64,000 nt of DNA from contig CAIXGR010000070.1 in assembly GCA_903919075.1 (NCBI GenBank), positions 25,155-89,154 on the forward strand. Reading direction: 5' to 3'. The stretch's first letter is position 1, and each line of letters starts with the position of its first letter. The notes under the pieces are model-generated. The model was not told the DNA's origin, ran no database searches, and worked only from the letters and a program-made list of their open reading frames with translations. Origin of the DNA: an uncultured Bacteroidota bacterium (GTDB taxonomy: Bacteria; Bacteroidota; Bacteroidia; Chitinophagales; LD1). Positions 1-9,111 of this stretch are shown in pieces. The translations under genes were made by a program, and so were the position numbers.

Positions 1-187
1 TGAAATTTCTGTAAACGAAATCAGAAAGCTGAAAGACGAGTTGTATACTATTATCAGCGAACATTCGGGCCAGCCTAAAGATAAAGTATCTAGAGATAGC
101 GACCGCGATTATTGGATGCGCGCTATGGAGGCTAAAGAATATGGTATGATTGATGAAGTGTTGCTTCGTACGTCTAAAAAGGAATAA
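1..187 (+). CDS. clpP: ATP-dependent Clp protease proteolytic subunit, C-terminal end (truncated by window start)
   Basis: Frame reads EISVNEIRKLKDELYTIISEHSGQPKDKVSRDSDRDYWMRAMEAKEYGMIDEVLLRTSKKE* ; the DRDYWM...EAKEYGMIDEVL ending is typical of ClpP; directly upstream of clpX. Confidence 0.93.
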   Translation, partial: EISVNEIRKLKDELYTIISEHSGQPKDKVSRDSDRDYWMRAMEAKEYGMIDEVLLRTSKKE

Positions 188-239
188 TAGCGTTTTGATA
201 CAACCATTTTTTGTATTTGCCGTATAAACAAAATAATTC

Positions 240-1472
240 ATGAAGAAGGAAATGGAACCTAGTTGCTCATTTTGCGGACGTAAAAAGAAGGAGACTCAGA
301 TACTTATATCTGGGATTGAAGGACATATATGCGAAAACTGCGTTAACCAGGCTCAACAAATTATTGATGAAGAGCTTTTCCAAAAGCATAAAAAATTTCA
401 GTTTAACCTGCCTAATACTGTTAAGCCACGCGACATTAAGAAGTTTTTAGACGGCTATGTGATAGGCCAGGATGAGGCAAAACGATACATTTCAGTTGCT
501 GTTTATAATCACTACAAGCGCTTAAATCAATCTAAAAACGATGAGGTAGAAATTGAAAAAAGCAATATTTTAATGGTAGGGCAAACCGGTACCGGTAAAA
601 CCCTTTTGGCTAAAACAATAGCTAAATTTTTAAACGTGCCTTTTGCCATTGTTGATGCAACAGTTTTTACTGAAGCAGGCTATGTGGGTGAAGACGTTGA
701 AAGTATTCTTTCAAGATTATTGCAAGTATGTAATTACGACGTAAATGCTGCACAACACGGTATTATTTATATTGATGAAATCGATAAAATTGCACGTAAA
801 GGGGATAACCCTTCGATAACCCGCGATGTATCGGGCGAAGGCGTGCAACAAGCAATGTTAAAGCTGTTGGAAGGGACGGAAGTATTGGTACCGCCACAGG
901 GTGGCAGAAAGCACCCCGAGCAGAAAATGGTAAAAGTTGATACTACCAATATCCTATTTATATGTGGTGGTGCTTTTGAGGGCATTGATAAAGTAATTGC
1001 ATCTCGAATGAATCAATCTAAGGTTGGTTTTAAAAAGGGAAAAGAAAAAGACAAGTTTGATAAGGATAATTTCCTTTCACACATTTCTCCACTTGACCTA
1101 CGTACTTTCGGTTTAATACCGGAATTGATAGGCCGTGTGCCAGTACTGGTGCATCTTGACCCGCTTGATAAGGAAGCATTAACTTCTATTCTTGTAGAGC
1201 CGAAAAATGCGCTGCTTAAACAATACAAAAAAATATTCAAGGCCGATGGCATTCAACTTAATTTTGATGACGAGGCTATTGAATATATTGTAACTAAGGC
1301 CCTCGAATTTCGCCTTGGTGCCCGTGGCTTACGCTCAATCTGCGAAGCTATAATGACTGATGCTATGTTCGATTTACCTTCGGAGCCAGGTGTAAAGGAA
1401 CTGATGGTTACAAAAGAGTTTGTGGAAGACAAGCTTGAAAAAACCAACATCAGCAAGCTAAAAGCTGCATAA
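240..1472 (+). CDS. clpX: ATP-dependent Clp protease ATP-binding subunit ClpX
   Basis: N-terminal C4 zinc finger (CSFCGR...CENC), Walker [29 protein letters not shown]. Confidence 0.98.
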   Translation: MKKEMEPSCSFCGRKKKETQILISGIEGHICENCVNQAQQIIDEELFQKHKKFQFNLPNTVKPRDIKKFLDGYVIGQDEAKRYISVAVYNHYKRLNQSKNDEVEIEKSNILMVGQTGTGKTLLAKTIAKFLNVPFAIVDATVFTEAGYVGEDVESILSRLLQVCNYDVNAAQHGIIYIDEIDKIARKGDNPSITRDVSGEGVQQAMLKLLEGTEVLVPPQGGRKHPEQKMVKVDTTNILFICGGAFEGIDKVIASRMNQSKVGFKKGKEKDKFDKDNFLSHISPLDLRTFGLIPELIGRVPVLVHLDPLDKEALTSILVEPKNALLKQYKKIFKADGIQLNFDDEAIEYIVTKALEFRLGARGLRSICEAIMTDAMFDLPSEPGVKELMVTKEFVEDKLEKTNISKLKAA

Positions 1473-1691
1473 TCAAACTTGTCTACTTCACAGTAGCCTT
1501 GTTTTTACTTACCTTCTTTATTTTCAATACTTCATCTCTTATGCATTGTAGTGTAGATGTAATTGGCATGTTCAAAATCCTATGAATGTTCAATGTTTGG
1601 TAATAAACCCATAATAAGATAATTATTAATATCATGCTTATAATTGTATTAATAAGTTTGAGAAAGTACTTTACATTTATCAAAAAAAAGC

Positions 1692-2075
1692 ATGAAAACC
1701 TTTCTACCCATTTTCGCCATTATTATGGCTGCAGGCACAACCATCATTTGGATTAAAGAACTTATCTCACCTCATCTTAAACAAAACTTGCTTACCCGGC
1801 GCGAAGGCGATCACTTAGTATGGCCCCATATTGCAATTGAAGCCATTACTGCCATATTGCTTTTTGTAGGCGGAATTGGTACGTTGGTTGATTGGGGGTG
1901 GGCGCCATTTATTAATTTCTTTTCGTTGGGGGCTGTTTCATACGCCTGCTTTAATAGCCTTAGCTGGACATTGGCAGATAAAAACCGCTGGCCATATACA
2001 GTTTATATGATTTTCGGTCTAATAGGCTCTGCCACATTTATTGCACTTTCTATTAGGCAAATGGTTGGTTATTAA
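1692..2075 (+). CDS. Small integral membrane protein, unknown function
   Basis: 127 aa ORF with several predicted TM segments. Confidence 0.7.
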   Translation: MKTFLPIFAIIMAAGTTIIWIKELISPHLKQNLLTRREGDHLVWPHIAIEAITAILLFVGGIGTLVDWGWAPFINFFSLGAVSYACFNSLSWTLADKNRWPYTVYMIFGLIGSATFIALSIRQMVGY

Positions 2076-2136
2076 AGTAGGCTGTAATGCTTCTTAAATA
2101 ATCGAAAATCAAACTTATTTTAGTGCAAAATTAAGT

Positions 2137-3099
2137 ATGGGTAAGCTTTTTCGATTTTTGGTTGTTATTATCTTATTAAATAGTTGTAATACTAATAGCA
2201 ATAATGTTCCGGTAATTGGTTTTGCTGATGCTTTTGAAGATAACACTATTGCACAGGCCAAGCAGGGTTTTTTTGATGCATTAAAAAAAGATGGTTACTC
2301 AAAAGAACAAAAAAACATAAAGGTAATTTACCGCAATGCGCAGGGAGATATTCCTAAACTTGCGCTTTCCATTAAATACTTTATTTCGGAAAAAGTAACA
2401 CTCATTGCAACTAATCCTTCTTTATCCACTATAACCGCCATACAAAACACAAAAGATATACCGGTGTTTATGATGGTTTCGCCTTCGCCAGAATTAATGA
2501 AAGTTGCTGATGCGAGCGGCAAGGCCCCTTCTAATCTTTTCGGCGTTGCAGAAACATTAGGATATATTGATACTTCATTTTCACTCATTCCTAAATTAGT
2601 TATTCCACATTCTGGCAAATTAAAAGTGGGTATGCTATATAACCAAAGCGAACCACAATCTGAAGAAGCCTTGAACCGAATCCGCCAATTATCAGAGCAG
2701 TTGAATATTGATTTGGTTTACTTACCGGTTAACAGCACTGCTGATGTGCAATTGGTAACCCAATCATTACTCACAAAAAATATTGATGCGTTTTTTGCTA
2801 ATCCAGATAACACAGTTTTCGGTTCGTTCGAAACTATTATTAAAGCTTGTAACAATGCGAAAGTTCCGGTGTTTACCAGCGAGGCCGGTTTGGTGGCTCG
2901 TGGTGCAGTAGCTGCGTACGGGGCCGATATTTACCAATGGGGCTACCAGGCAGGTGAGCAGGCTGCGGCATTCTTAAAGAATAAAAGCACCAAAGGTTTA
3001 AATTGGGAAATGGTAAAACTGAGAAAGAGAGTTTATAATGCAACAGCGGCAAAACAATTTAATATTTCTGTTCCGCCCGATTTTGAAGCACTGAAATAA
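2137..3099 (+). CDS. ABC transporter substrate-binding lipoprotein (TrpX-like family)
   Basis: Lipobox LLNSC; periplasmic-binding fold; start of permease overlaps its stop (TAATG). Confidence 0.85.
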   Translation: MGKLFRFLVVIILLNSCNTNSNNVPVIGFADAFEDNTIAQAKQGFFDALKKDGYSKEQKNIKVIYRNAQGDIPKLALSIKYFISEKVTLIATNPSLSTITAIQNTKDIPVFMMVSPSPELMKVADASGKAPSNLFGVAETLGYIDTSFSLIPKLVIPHSGKLKVGMLYNQSEPQSEEALNRIRQLSEQLNIDLVYLPVNSTADVQLVTQSLLTKNIDAFFANPDNTVFGSFETIIKACNNAKVPVFTSEAGLVARGAVAAYGADIYQWGYQAGEQAAAFLKNKSTKGLNWEMVKLRKRVYNATAAKQFNISVPPDFEALK

Positions 3100-3968
3100 T
3101 GGAATTCTATTTAACCGCCATCATGTTGGGGCTTTGCCTCTCATCCATGTCGCTGGGTATTTTTATTACCATGAAAATATTCGGCATTCCGGATATTACT
3201 ACCGATGGAAGCTACACACTTGGCGCTGTAATTACTGCGGTTTTAATTACTGCACATTGGCCGACAGCTACAATTATACCGGTGGTGTTGCTATCCGGTG
3301 CCGGTGCCGGTGCCTTAACTGGTTTGATACACACTAAGCTTAAAATAGAGGCACTTTTAGCAGGTATTTTGGTAATGACGGGCCTGTATTCAGTCAATCT
3401 AGTAATTCTTGGCCGGTCTAATGTTCCCCTGCTTAATGTAGCTACAATATTCTCATCGTTTCATTTGTTTGGCAATTCTATTTACAATGATGCTGTGGTT
3501 GCATTAATATTTATATTAGCTATAGCCGCTATTTTGGGCTACGTTTTAAAAACCGATTTTGGTATTGCCATGCGCGCCACCGGTAATAGTGCTTCTATGA
3601 CAAGGGCATTGGGAATTAATAATAATGTAATGAAAATTGTTGGCCTTGCTTTAGCCAACGCTTTAACTGCGCTAAGTGGTTACCTGGTGGCCCAATACCA
3701 AAACTTTACTGATATTAATATGGGTATAGGCATAGTTATTACCGGTTTGGGCTCGGTGCTAATTGCTGATGCCTTAATAAAATGGATTAATATAAGATCG
3801 ATAGTATGCCAGTTGGTGGTTGTGTTGGTGGGAAGTATTATTTTCCAACTGGTTCTTGCTTTTACGCTTTCAATTGGTATTGATCCAAACTTACTGAAAT
3901 TAGTAACCGCGGGTTTTGTGTTGCTTATTGTAAGTATTCCGATGATAAAAAAGTGGGGCACTGCATGA
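3099..3968 (+). CDS. ABC transporter permease
   Basis: Multi-TM protein, GIAMRATGNSASMTRALGIN signature; ATGA overlap with downstream ATPase gene. Confidence 0.88.
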   Translation: MEFYLTAIMLGLCLSSMSLGIFITMKIFGIPDITTDGSYTLGAVITAVLITAHWPTATIIPVVLLSGAGAGALTGLIHTKLKIEALLAGILVMTGLYSVNLVILGRSNVPLLNVATIFSSFHLFGNSIYNDAVVALIFILAIAAILGYVLKTDFGIAMRATGNSASMTRALGINNNVMKIVGLALANALTALSGYLVAQYQNFTDINMGIGIVITGLGSVLIADALIKWINIRSIVCQLVVVLVGSIIFQLVLAFTLSIGIDPNLLKLVTAGFVLLIVSIPMIKKWGTA

Positions 3969-4714
3969 TAGTATTAAATAACATACAAAAAATTTTTAAT
4001 AAAGGAGAAGCGAATCAGGTTACCGCGCTGAATAATGTGTCGCTTACTGTTCAAAAAGGAGAGTACTTGGTAATTGTAGGTTCTAATGGTTCAGGAAAAA
4101 CTACTTTATTGAACGTTATTTCCGGCGCGGAATTTTGCACTACCGGTAAGGTGGTGATTGATGAAACAGATGCAACCCGTTTGCCCGAATACAAACGTAG
4201 CCAGTGGATAGCGCGTGTATTTCAAAACCCATTGAGTGGCACAGCACCCGACCTTAGCATTATTGATAATTTCCGGCTTGCGGCATTACGCACCGGTAAA
4301 AGAAAATTGGTTATAGGTGTAAACGATGCATTTAAAAAATTAGTAAGAGATAAGATAGCCACCCTTGGCATGGGACTTGAAAATAAAGTAGAACAAAATA
4401 TGGGCACGCTATCAGGTGGCCAAAGACAGGCGCTCACTCTGTTGATGAGCGTTATGGACAACCCCCAAATATTATTACTTGACGAACCAACCGCGGCTCT
4501 AGACCCAAGAAGCGCCAAACTTATCTTGGAAACTGCCGATGCGTTAATTAAGCAATATCAACTTACCGCCATACTTATTACTCATAATCTTAAAGAAGCC
4601 CAACAATATGGTAGCCGCATTATACAAATGAGTGAAGGCAGCATAACAAAAGATTTTAGCACGGAGAAAAAGGCCAACCTGCAATTGCAGGATTTGGTAG
4701 AATGGTTTGGCTAA
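3965..4714 (+). CDS. ABC transporter ATP-binding protein
   Basis: Walker A GSNGSGKTT, LSGGQRQALTLLM, LLLDEPTAALD; start chosen at the ATGA overlap rather than the GTG at 3953. Confidence 0.93.
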   Translation: MIVLNNIQKIFNKGEANQVTALNNVSLTVQKGEYLVIVGSNGSGKTTLLNVISGAEFCTTGKVVIDETDATRLPEYKRSQWIARVFQNPLSGTAPDLSIIDNFRLAALRTGKRKLVIGVNDAFKKLVRDKIATLGMGLENKVEQNMGTLSGGQRQALTLLMSVMDNPQILLLDEPTAALDPRSAKLILETADALIKQYQLTAILITHNLKEAQQYGSRIIQMSEGSITKDFSTEKKANLQLQDLVEWFG

Positions 4715-4809
4715 AATACTTGTTTTTAGGCCGTCCCAATCGTTTATAACGGCGGCATAAAAAGCTTAACTTTGGCATAAGATTAACACAAATCGAAAAC
4801 TAGCTAAAC

Positions 4810-6390
4810 ATGCACAAACAATTACAACTAATTATTATTGCACTACTGTGTTTTGCTTCGCAGTATAAATTGATAGCTCAGGGCGGCGTAGGGATAAATG
4901 CTACTGGCTTAGCCCCTAATAACGCCGCTATACTAGATATAAGCTCAACAAATAAAGGGCTTCTTATTCCGCGCATGTCAACATCCGATATCAATGGAAT
5001 TCAATCGCCACCATTGTATTTGATGGTAGTAGATACTAGCACTAATTGTCTTGAAATGTATGGGTACGGAAACTGGCAAACTATCTCTTGTTTATGTAGC
5101 GGCCCTCCTTCTACACCGGCAGCTATTAACGGGGATACTTTGCCTTGTTCGGGTGAAACCAGTGTTATTTATTCTGTTATGACTGTAATTGGAGTTAATT
5201 CGTACACTTGGACGGTTCCTGCAAATGCAACTATTACAGCCGGGCAAGGAACAAATTCAATTACTGTAAATATGGGTAGTATACCGGGTAATGTAAGCGT
5301 GGTGGCAAATAATAATTGTGGCTCAAGTAATGCAAGTATTTTACCGGTTGGCATAAACAATGCACCATCAACACCCGGTACAATAACCGGAAACGCTTTG
5401 GCAATTGGTAGTTCGTCAAACAATCTATATTCTATTAGCCCGGTAAATAATGCCAGTAATTATACCTGGACACTTCCTGCAGGTTCTTTTGTTACCGCAG
5501 GTCAAGGTACAGATTCTATATTGGTTACTTTCGGTACAATTTCCGGAAATATATCAGTTACTGCAGGAAATAGTTGCGGTACAAGTTCTTCAAGCAGTTT
5601 AGCAATATCTATTTGCAATTATGGACCGGGTTCTCAAACATTCAATTATACGGGCGGCTCTCAAATTTTTACTGTGCCCTGTGGTGTTAGCTTTATTACC
5701 ATTGCTGCGTGGGGTGCTGCAGGTGGTGTGGGTAACCAGGGTGGTAATATTGGTGGCCTTGGCGGTTATGCTACCGGAACATTAGCTGTAACCGGTGGGC
5801 AGCTGCTTCAGATTAACGTAGGTCAAATGCCGCCAACAAGTAGTAATGTAGGTGGGTGGAATGGCGGCGGAAATGGCGGCACCGGCGGAAGCGGTTATGG
5901 TGGCGGTGGCGGTGGGGCATCGGATGTGAGGCTAATGACAGATACATCTTTAAATGGCCGGCTAATTGTTGCCGGCGGTGGCGGTGGAGATGCCGGTAGC
6001 GGGTATGGCGGTGGTATTCAAGGCTGTGCGTACGGCAATAATTTAAATCAAAACCCAAGCAATGGTTCGGGCGGTGGAGGTACGCAATCTGCGGGCGGTG
6101 CAGCAGGGCAGGGTGTTATATCAAACTGGCCTAATTGTGCATCAAATGGTAATGCCGGTAGCTTTGGCGTGGGGGCCGATGGTGTATATAATTATTATCC
6201 TGCTCAATGTGGTGTATATATAAGTGGCGGTGGCGGTGGTGGCTGGTACGGTGGTGGAAGCGGTGGCACATCGGGTAATTTCGGAGGGGGGCCCAGTGGT
6301 GGTGGTTCGGGTTATACAGGTGGTGTAGCAAGTGGTTCTATGCAAACAGGTATTCAAAATGGTAACGGGCAGATTACAATTTCATGGTAA
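4810..6390 (+). CDS. Secreted protein: 'ILDISSTNKGLLIPRM' N-terminal motif, two PKD-like domains, C-terminal glycine-rich domain
   Basis: Signal peptide; GGVGINATG...AILDISSTNKGLLIPRM; repeated YTWTVP...GQGTNSI...GNVSV modules; GGGGGGASDVR and GGGGGG tracts. Confidence 0.85.
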   Translation: MHKQLQLIIIALLCFASQYKLIAQGGVGINATGLAPNNAAILDISSTNKGLLIPRMSTSDINGIQSPPLYLMVVDTSTNCLEMYGYGNWQTISCLCSGPPSTPAAINGDTLPCSGETSVIYSVMTVIGVNSYTWTVPANATITAGQGTNSITVNMGSIPGNVSVVANNNCGSSNASILPVGINNAPSTPGTITGNALAIGSSSNNLYSISPVNNASNYTWTLPAGSFVTAGQGTDSILVTFGTISGNISVTAGNSCGTSSSSSLAISICNYGPGSQTFNYTGGSQIFTVPCGVSFITIAAWGAAGGVGNQGGNIGGLGGYATGTLAVTGGQLLQINVGQMPPTSSNVGGWNGGGNGGTGGSGYGGGGGGASDVRLMTDTSLNGRLIVAGGGGGDAGSGYGGGIQGCAYGNNLNQNPSNGSGGGGTQSAGGAAGQGVISNWPNCASNGNAGSFGVGADGVYNYYPAQCGVYISGGGGGGWYGGGSGGTSGNFGGGPSGGGSGYTGGVASGSMQTGIQNGNGQITISW

Positions 6391-6460
6391 TACAAAGACG
6401 CCCGCTTGCTACATGAAACAAACATATTATAATTTATTTATGAATATAAAATTTCTGAAA

Positions 6461-7996
6461 ATGAAAAAAACATTGCAATTATGTTTCATTTGTTTGGTAA
6501 TGTTTGGTGCACAACAAAGCCAATTATTTGCACAAGGTGGCGTGGGCATAAATGCAACCGGTGCACCTCCTGATAACTCTGCAATTTTAGATATAAGCTC
6601 TACAAATAAGGGGTTATTAATACCAAGAATGTCTACCGCTCAAAGAACAAGTATATCTGGTCCGGGCACTTCGCTTATGGTGTTTGATACTACCAATAAT
6701 TGTTTAGAAATGTATGGATACGGTGTGTGGCATACTATAACCTGTATATGCAGTGCTGCCCCTTCAGCACCGGGCATAATTACCGGTAACGCAAGCCCTT
6801 GTTCGGGTGCCAGTAATGTTGTTTACTCTGTAGCACCGGTGGCAGGAGCTAATTTTTACGTGTGGACGGTGCCTTCGGGGGCAAGTATTTTAACCGGTCA
6901 GGGCACTAATTCGATATTAGTAAATATTGGAAGCACTCCCGGTAATGTAAGTGTATCCGCTGGTAACGATTGCGGAACTAGTGGCGCAAATAGCTACCCA
7001 ATAACAATAAATACTATTCCATCTACGCCCGGTTCAATAGGTGGTTCTTCTACTTTTCCACACAATCAAACAGGTGCCAGTTATTCTGTTGCCGCTATTA
7101 GCGGTGCAACCACATATACATGGACTATACCAGGTGATGCTACCATTGCCTCTGGACAAGGAACAGATTCCTTAACTATAAATTTTGGAACATCGAATGG
7201 CAACATATGTGTAACCGCAGGTAATATTTGCGGCACCAGTACATCAAGCTGCACGTTTGTTACTGATTGCTATAGCCAAGGCACACAGTTATTTGCTTTT
7301 ACCAGTAACCAACAGGTTTTTACTGTTCCAGTTTGTGTAACTTCAATAACTATTGCGGCCTATGGCGCTCAGGGGTATCCTTATAATTCACCAACGGCAG
7401 GCCTGGGTGGCTACGCAGTAGGTAATTTAGCAGTAACACCCGGACAAATTCTTTATGTATACGTAGGTGGCGAAGGTGCACAACCTACCGGTGGTTATAA
7501 CGGCGGCGCAACAGGCGGCTGGAGTGGTGGGGGAGGAGCATCGGACGTTAGAACTGGTACAGATTTAAGCACCCGGATAATAGTTGCCGGTGGTGGTGGT
7601 GGCACAACGGCATGGGGCTCGAACGGTGGTGTTGGTGGTGGCGATACCGGAGGAGTAGCATCTAACAGTAATTACTATAGTTGTGGTTCGGGAGTTTATG
7701 GTATTGGTGGCAGTGGTGGTACACAAAGCGGTGGCGGTGCTTCGGGAACTTACGCGGGCAACCAAGGTGGAAACAATGGCCAGCCTGGCTCGTTAGGCGT
7801 GGGTGGTGGTACGGATAGTTGGAATAATGGCGGCGGTGGTGGTGGATATTATGGTGGTGGTAGCGGGGCTACGCCCGGCTGTTCAGGATGGGGTTCCGGC
7901 GGCGGTGGCGGCTCTTCGTATCTTGGTGGCGTTACTAATGGAACCACAACTCCAGGCTCCAATTCAGGTAATGGTTCAATAACTATAAGTTGGTAA
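6461..7996 (+). CDS. Secreted PKD-like / glycine-rich protein, tandem paralogue of the upstream gene
   Basis: Start chosen at ATGAAAAAAACATTG (signal peptide) instead of ORF-track start 6332; same domain order as 4810-6390. Confidence 0.85.
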   Translation: MKKTLQLCFICLVMFGAQQSQLFAQGGVGINATGAPPDNSAILDISSTNKGLLIPRMSTAQRTSISGPGTSLMVFDTTNNCLEMYGYGVWHTITCICSAAPSAPGIITGNASPCSGASNVVYSVAPVAGANFYVWTVPSGASILTGQGTNSILVNIGSTPGNVSVSAGNDCGTSGANSYPITINTIPSTPGSIGGSSTFPHNQTGASYSVAAISGATTYTWTIPGDATIASGQGTDSLTINFGTSNGNICVTAGNICGTSTSSCTFVTDCYSQGTQLFAFTSNQQVFTVPVCVTSITIAAYGAQGYPYNSPTAGLGGYAVGNLAVTPGQILYVYVGGEGAQPTGGYNGGATGGWSGGGGASDVRTGTDLSTRIIVAGGGGGTTAWGSNGGVGGGDTGGVASNSNYYSCGSGVYGIGGSGGTQSGGGASGTYAGNQGGNNGQPGSLGVGGGTDSWNNGGGGGGYYGGGSGATPGCSGWGSGGGGGSSYLGGVTNGTTTPGSNSGNGSITISW

Positions 7997-8081
7997 AGCG
8001 GTTCTTCAGGTAAGAAGGAGGTTTATTGCATAAGCTGACTTTAATCCGTAATAGAGTCATTTCTTTGTATCTTTGGTGTAT

Positions 8082-8210
8082 ATGGATTCAATCATTAACT
8101 ACATGCGCCAACTTAGCCTAATGGGTTGGCTGATTGTTATTGTCTTTGGTTTGTTAGCGCTTGTTTCAATTTATAGCCAATTCAGAAAGCGCAGGAGCAC
8201 TGAAAAATGA
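8082..8210 (+). CDS. Putative 42-aa single-TM protein
   Basis: MDSIINYMRQLSLMGWLIVIVFGLLALVSIYSQFRKRRSTEK*; hydrophobic helix then basic tail; TATCTTTG (-7-like) at 8069-8076. Confidence 0.4.
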   Translation: MDSIINYMRQLSLMGWLIVIVFGLLALVSIYSQFRKRRSTEK

Positions 8211-8224
8211 GCGAGTGCTTAGGT

Positions 8225-8731
8225 TTACTTTTTCCTGTCTTTTGGTTTAATCAAACTATCGGCCGGGTAAGTAGATTTCATATTATCCTTTAGCATTTTA
8301 GCCCAATCAATAAGCAAAGTGCGCTCACCTGCATTTAGTATTGCATCACGATGGATGAAAGTATAAGATGAAAGAGGCATTTCGTCCTTATCAATAAGCT
8401 CAATCACATCGCCAAGTTTATCGTATTGCCGGTAAATAGGATAAGCAGCAAACTCGGAAAAATTGAAATGCTTTTTCCCATCATTAATATGGTTTGTTAG
8501 CCACCAACCTACAGGCTGAATATTTACATACCACGGGTAAACAGTATAATTACTATGGCAGTCGTTACAAGATGTTTTTATAATAGCTTTTACACTATCC
8601 GGCACCGGGTATAATTTCGAAATATCATTTACTGTACTATTCGCCACATTTAGGTTTGGGCGAAAAAACTGCATTGCAATTATTATAATTAGTAACGCCC
8701 AGCCTATTCTTTTCTTGGTAATCATTCTCAA
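8225..8731 (-). CDS. Haem-binding domain protein (CxxCH)
   Basis: N-terminal TM then TSCNDCHSNYTVYPWY...IQPVGWWLTNHINDGKKHFNFSEF. Confidence 0.85.
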   Translation of the reverse strand: MRMITKKRIGWALLIIIIAMQFFRPNLNVANSTVNDISKLYPVPDSVKAIIKTSCNDCHSNYTVYPWYVNIQPVGWWLTNHINDGKKHFNFSEFAAYPIYRQYDKLGDVIELIDKDEMPLSSYTFIHRDAILNAGERTLLIDWAKMLKDNMKSTYPADSLIKPKDRKK

Positions 8732-8895
8732 TAATAATCAAAAATGTAATTAAAAACTGTGCATTTATTTTATCATAGTTAAAAATGCTGTATTTGCATC
8801 CCATTTAATTTATTATAGAAAGTAAAATAATCTTACGTATTCCCTTTGTCAGTTTGCATATTAATCTCATTTTCAATATGATTTACACCAGTTAA

Positions 8896-9054
8896 ATGAA
8901 TTGGCTGCTTTTACGCAGGTGTAAAACCCGTTTTCAACAGGTTTCTAAATATTATAGTTTTAATTATTATGAAGTTGGTGAAACTAAAGTGCTTATTTAT
9001 GCGTTAAAATTACAAGGCGGACCAGATATTTTTCGCATGGTGCTTGTAACGTGA
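8896..9054 (+). CDS. Possible 52-aa small ORF in long intergenic region
   Basis: MNWLLLRRCKTRFQQVSKYYSFNYYEVGETKVLIYALKLQGGPDIFRMVLVT*; overlaps an RNA-like dyad structure. Confidence 0.2.
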   Translation: MNWLLLRRCKTRFQQVSKYYSFNYYEVGETKVLIYALKLQGGPDIFRMVLVT

Positions 9055-9111
9055 AGAGATTTCAAAATAGAAATAATATACATCTTACAACGCTCTAGTT
9101 TTATAGCCGTT

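Noticed and set aside
1483-1683. 66-aa hydrophobic minus-strand ORF
   Set aside because: TTG start, no further support; plausible but not better than chance in AT-rich intergenic DNA.
5813-6357. Antisense His-rich ORFs (5813-6058, 6131-6331, 6142-6357)
   Set aside because: Artefacts of reading Gly-rich GGN repeats on the opposite strand/frame.
6332-6460. Extended N-terminus of the second glycine-rich protein
   Set aside because: Overlaps the end of the preceding gene; a proper signal peptide begins at 6461.
4810-7996. Repetitive GGTGGC-type tracts considered as CRISPR or VNTR array
   Set aside because: They are in-frame Gly codons without regular repeat-spacer spacing.
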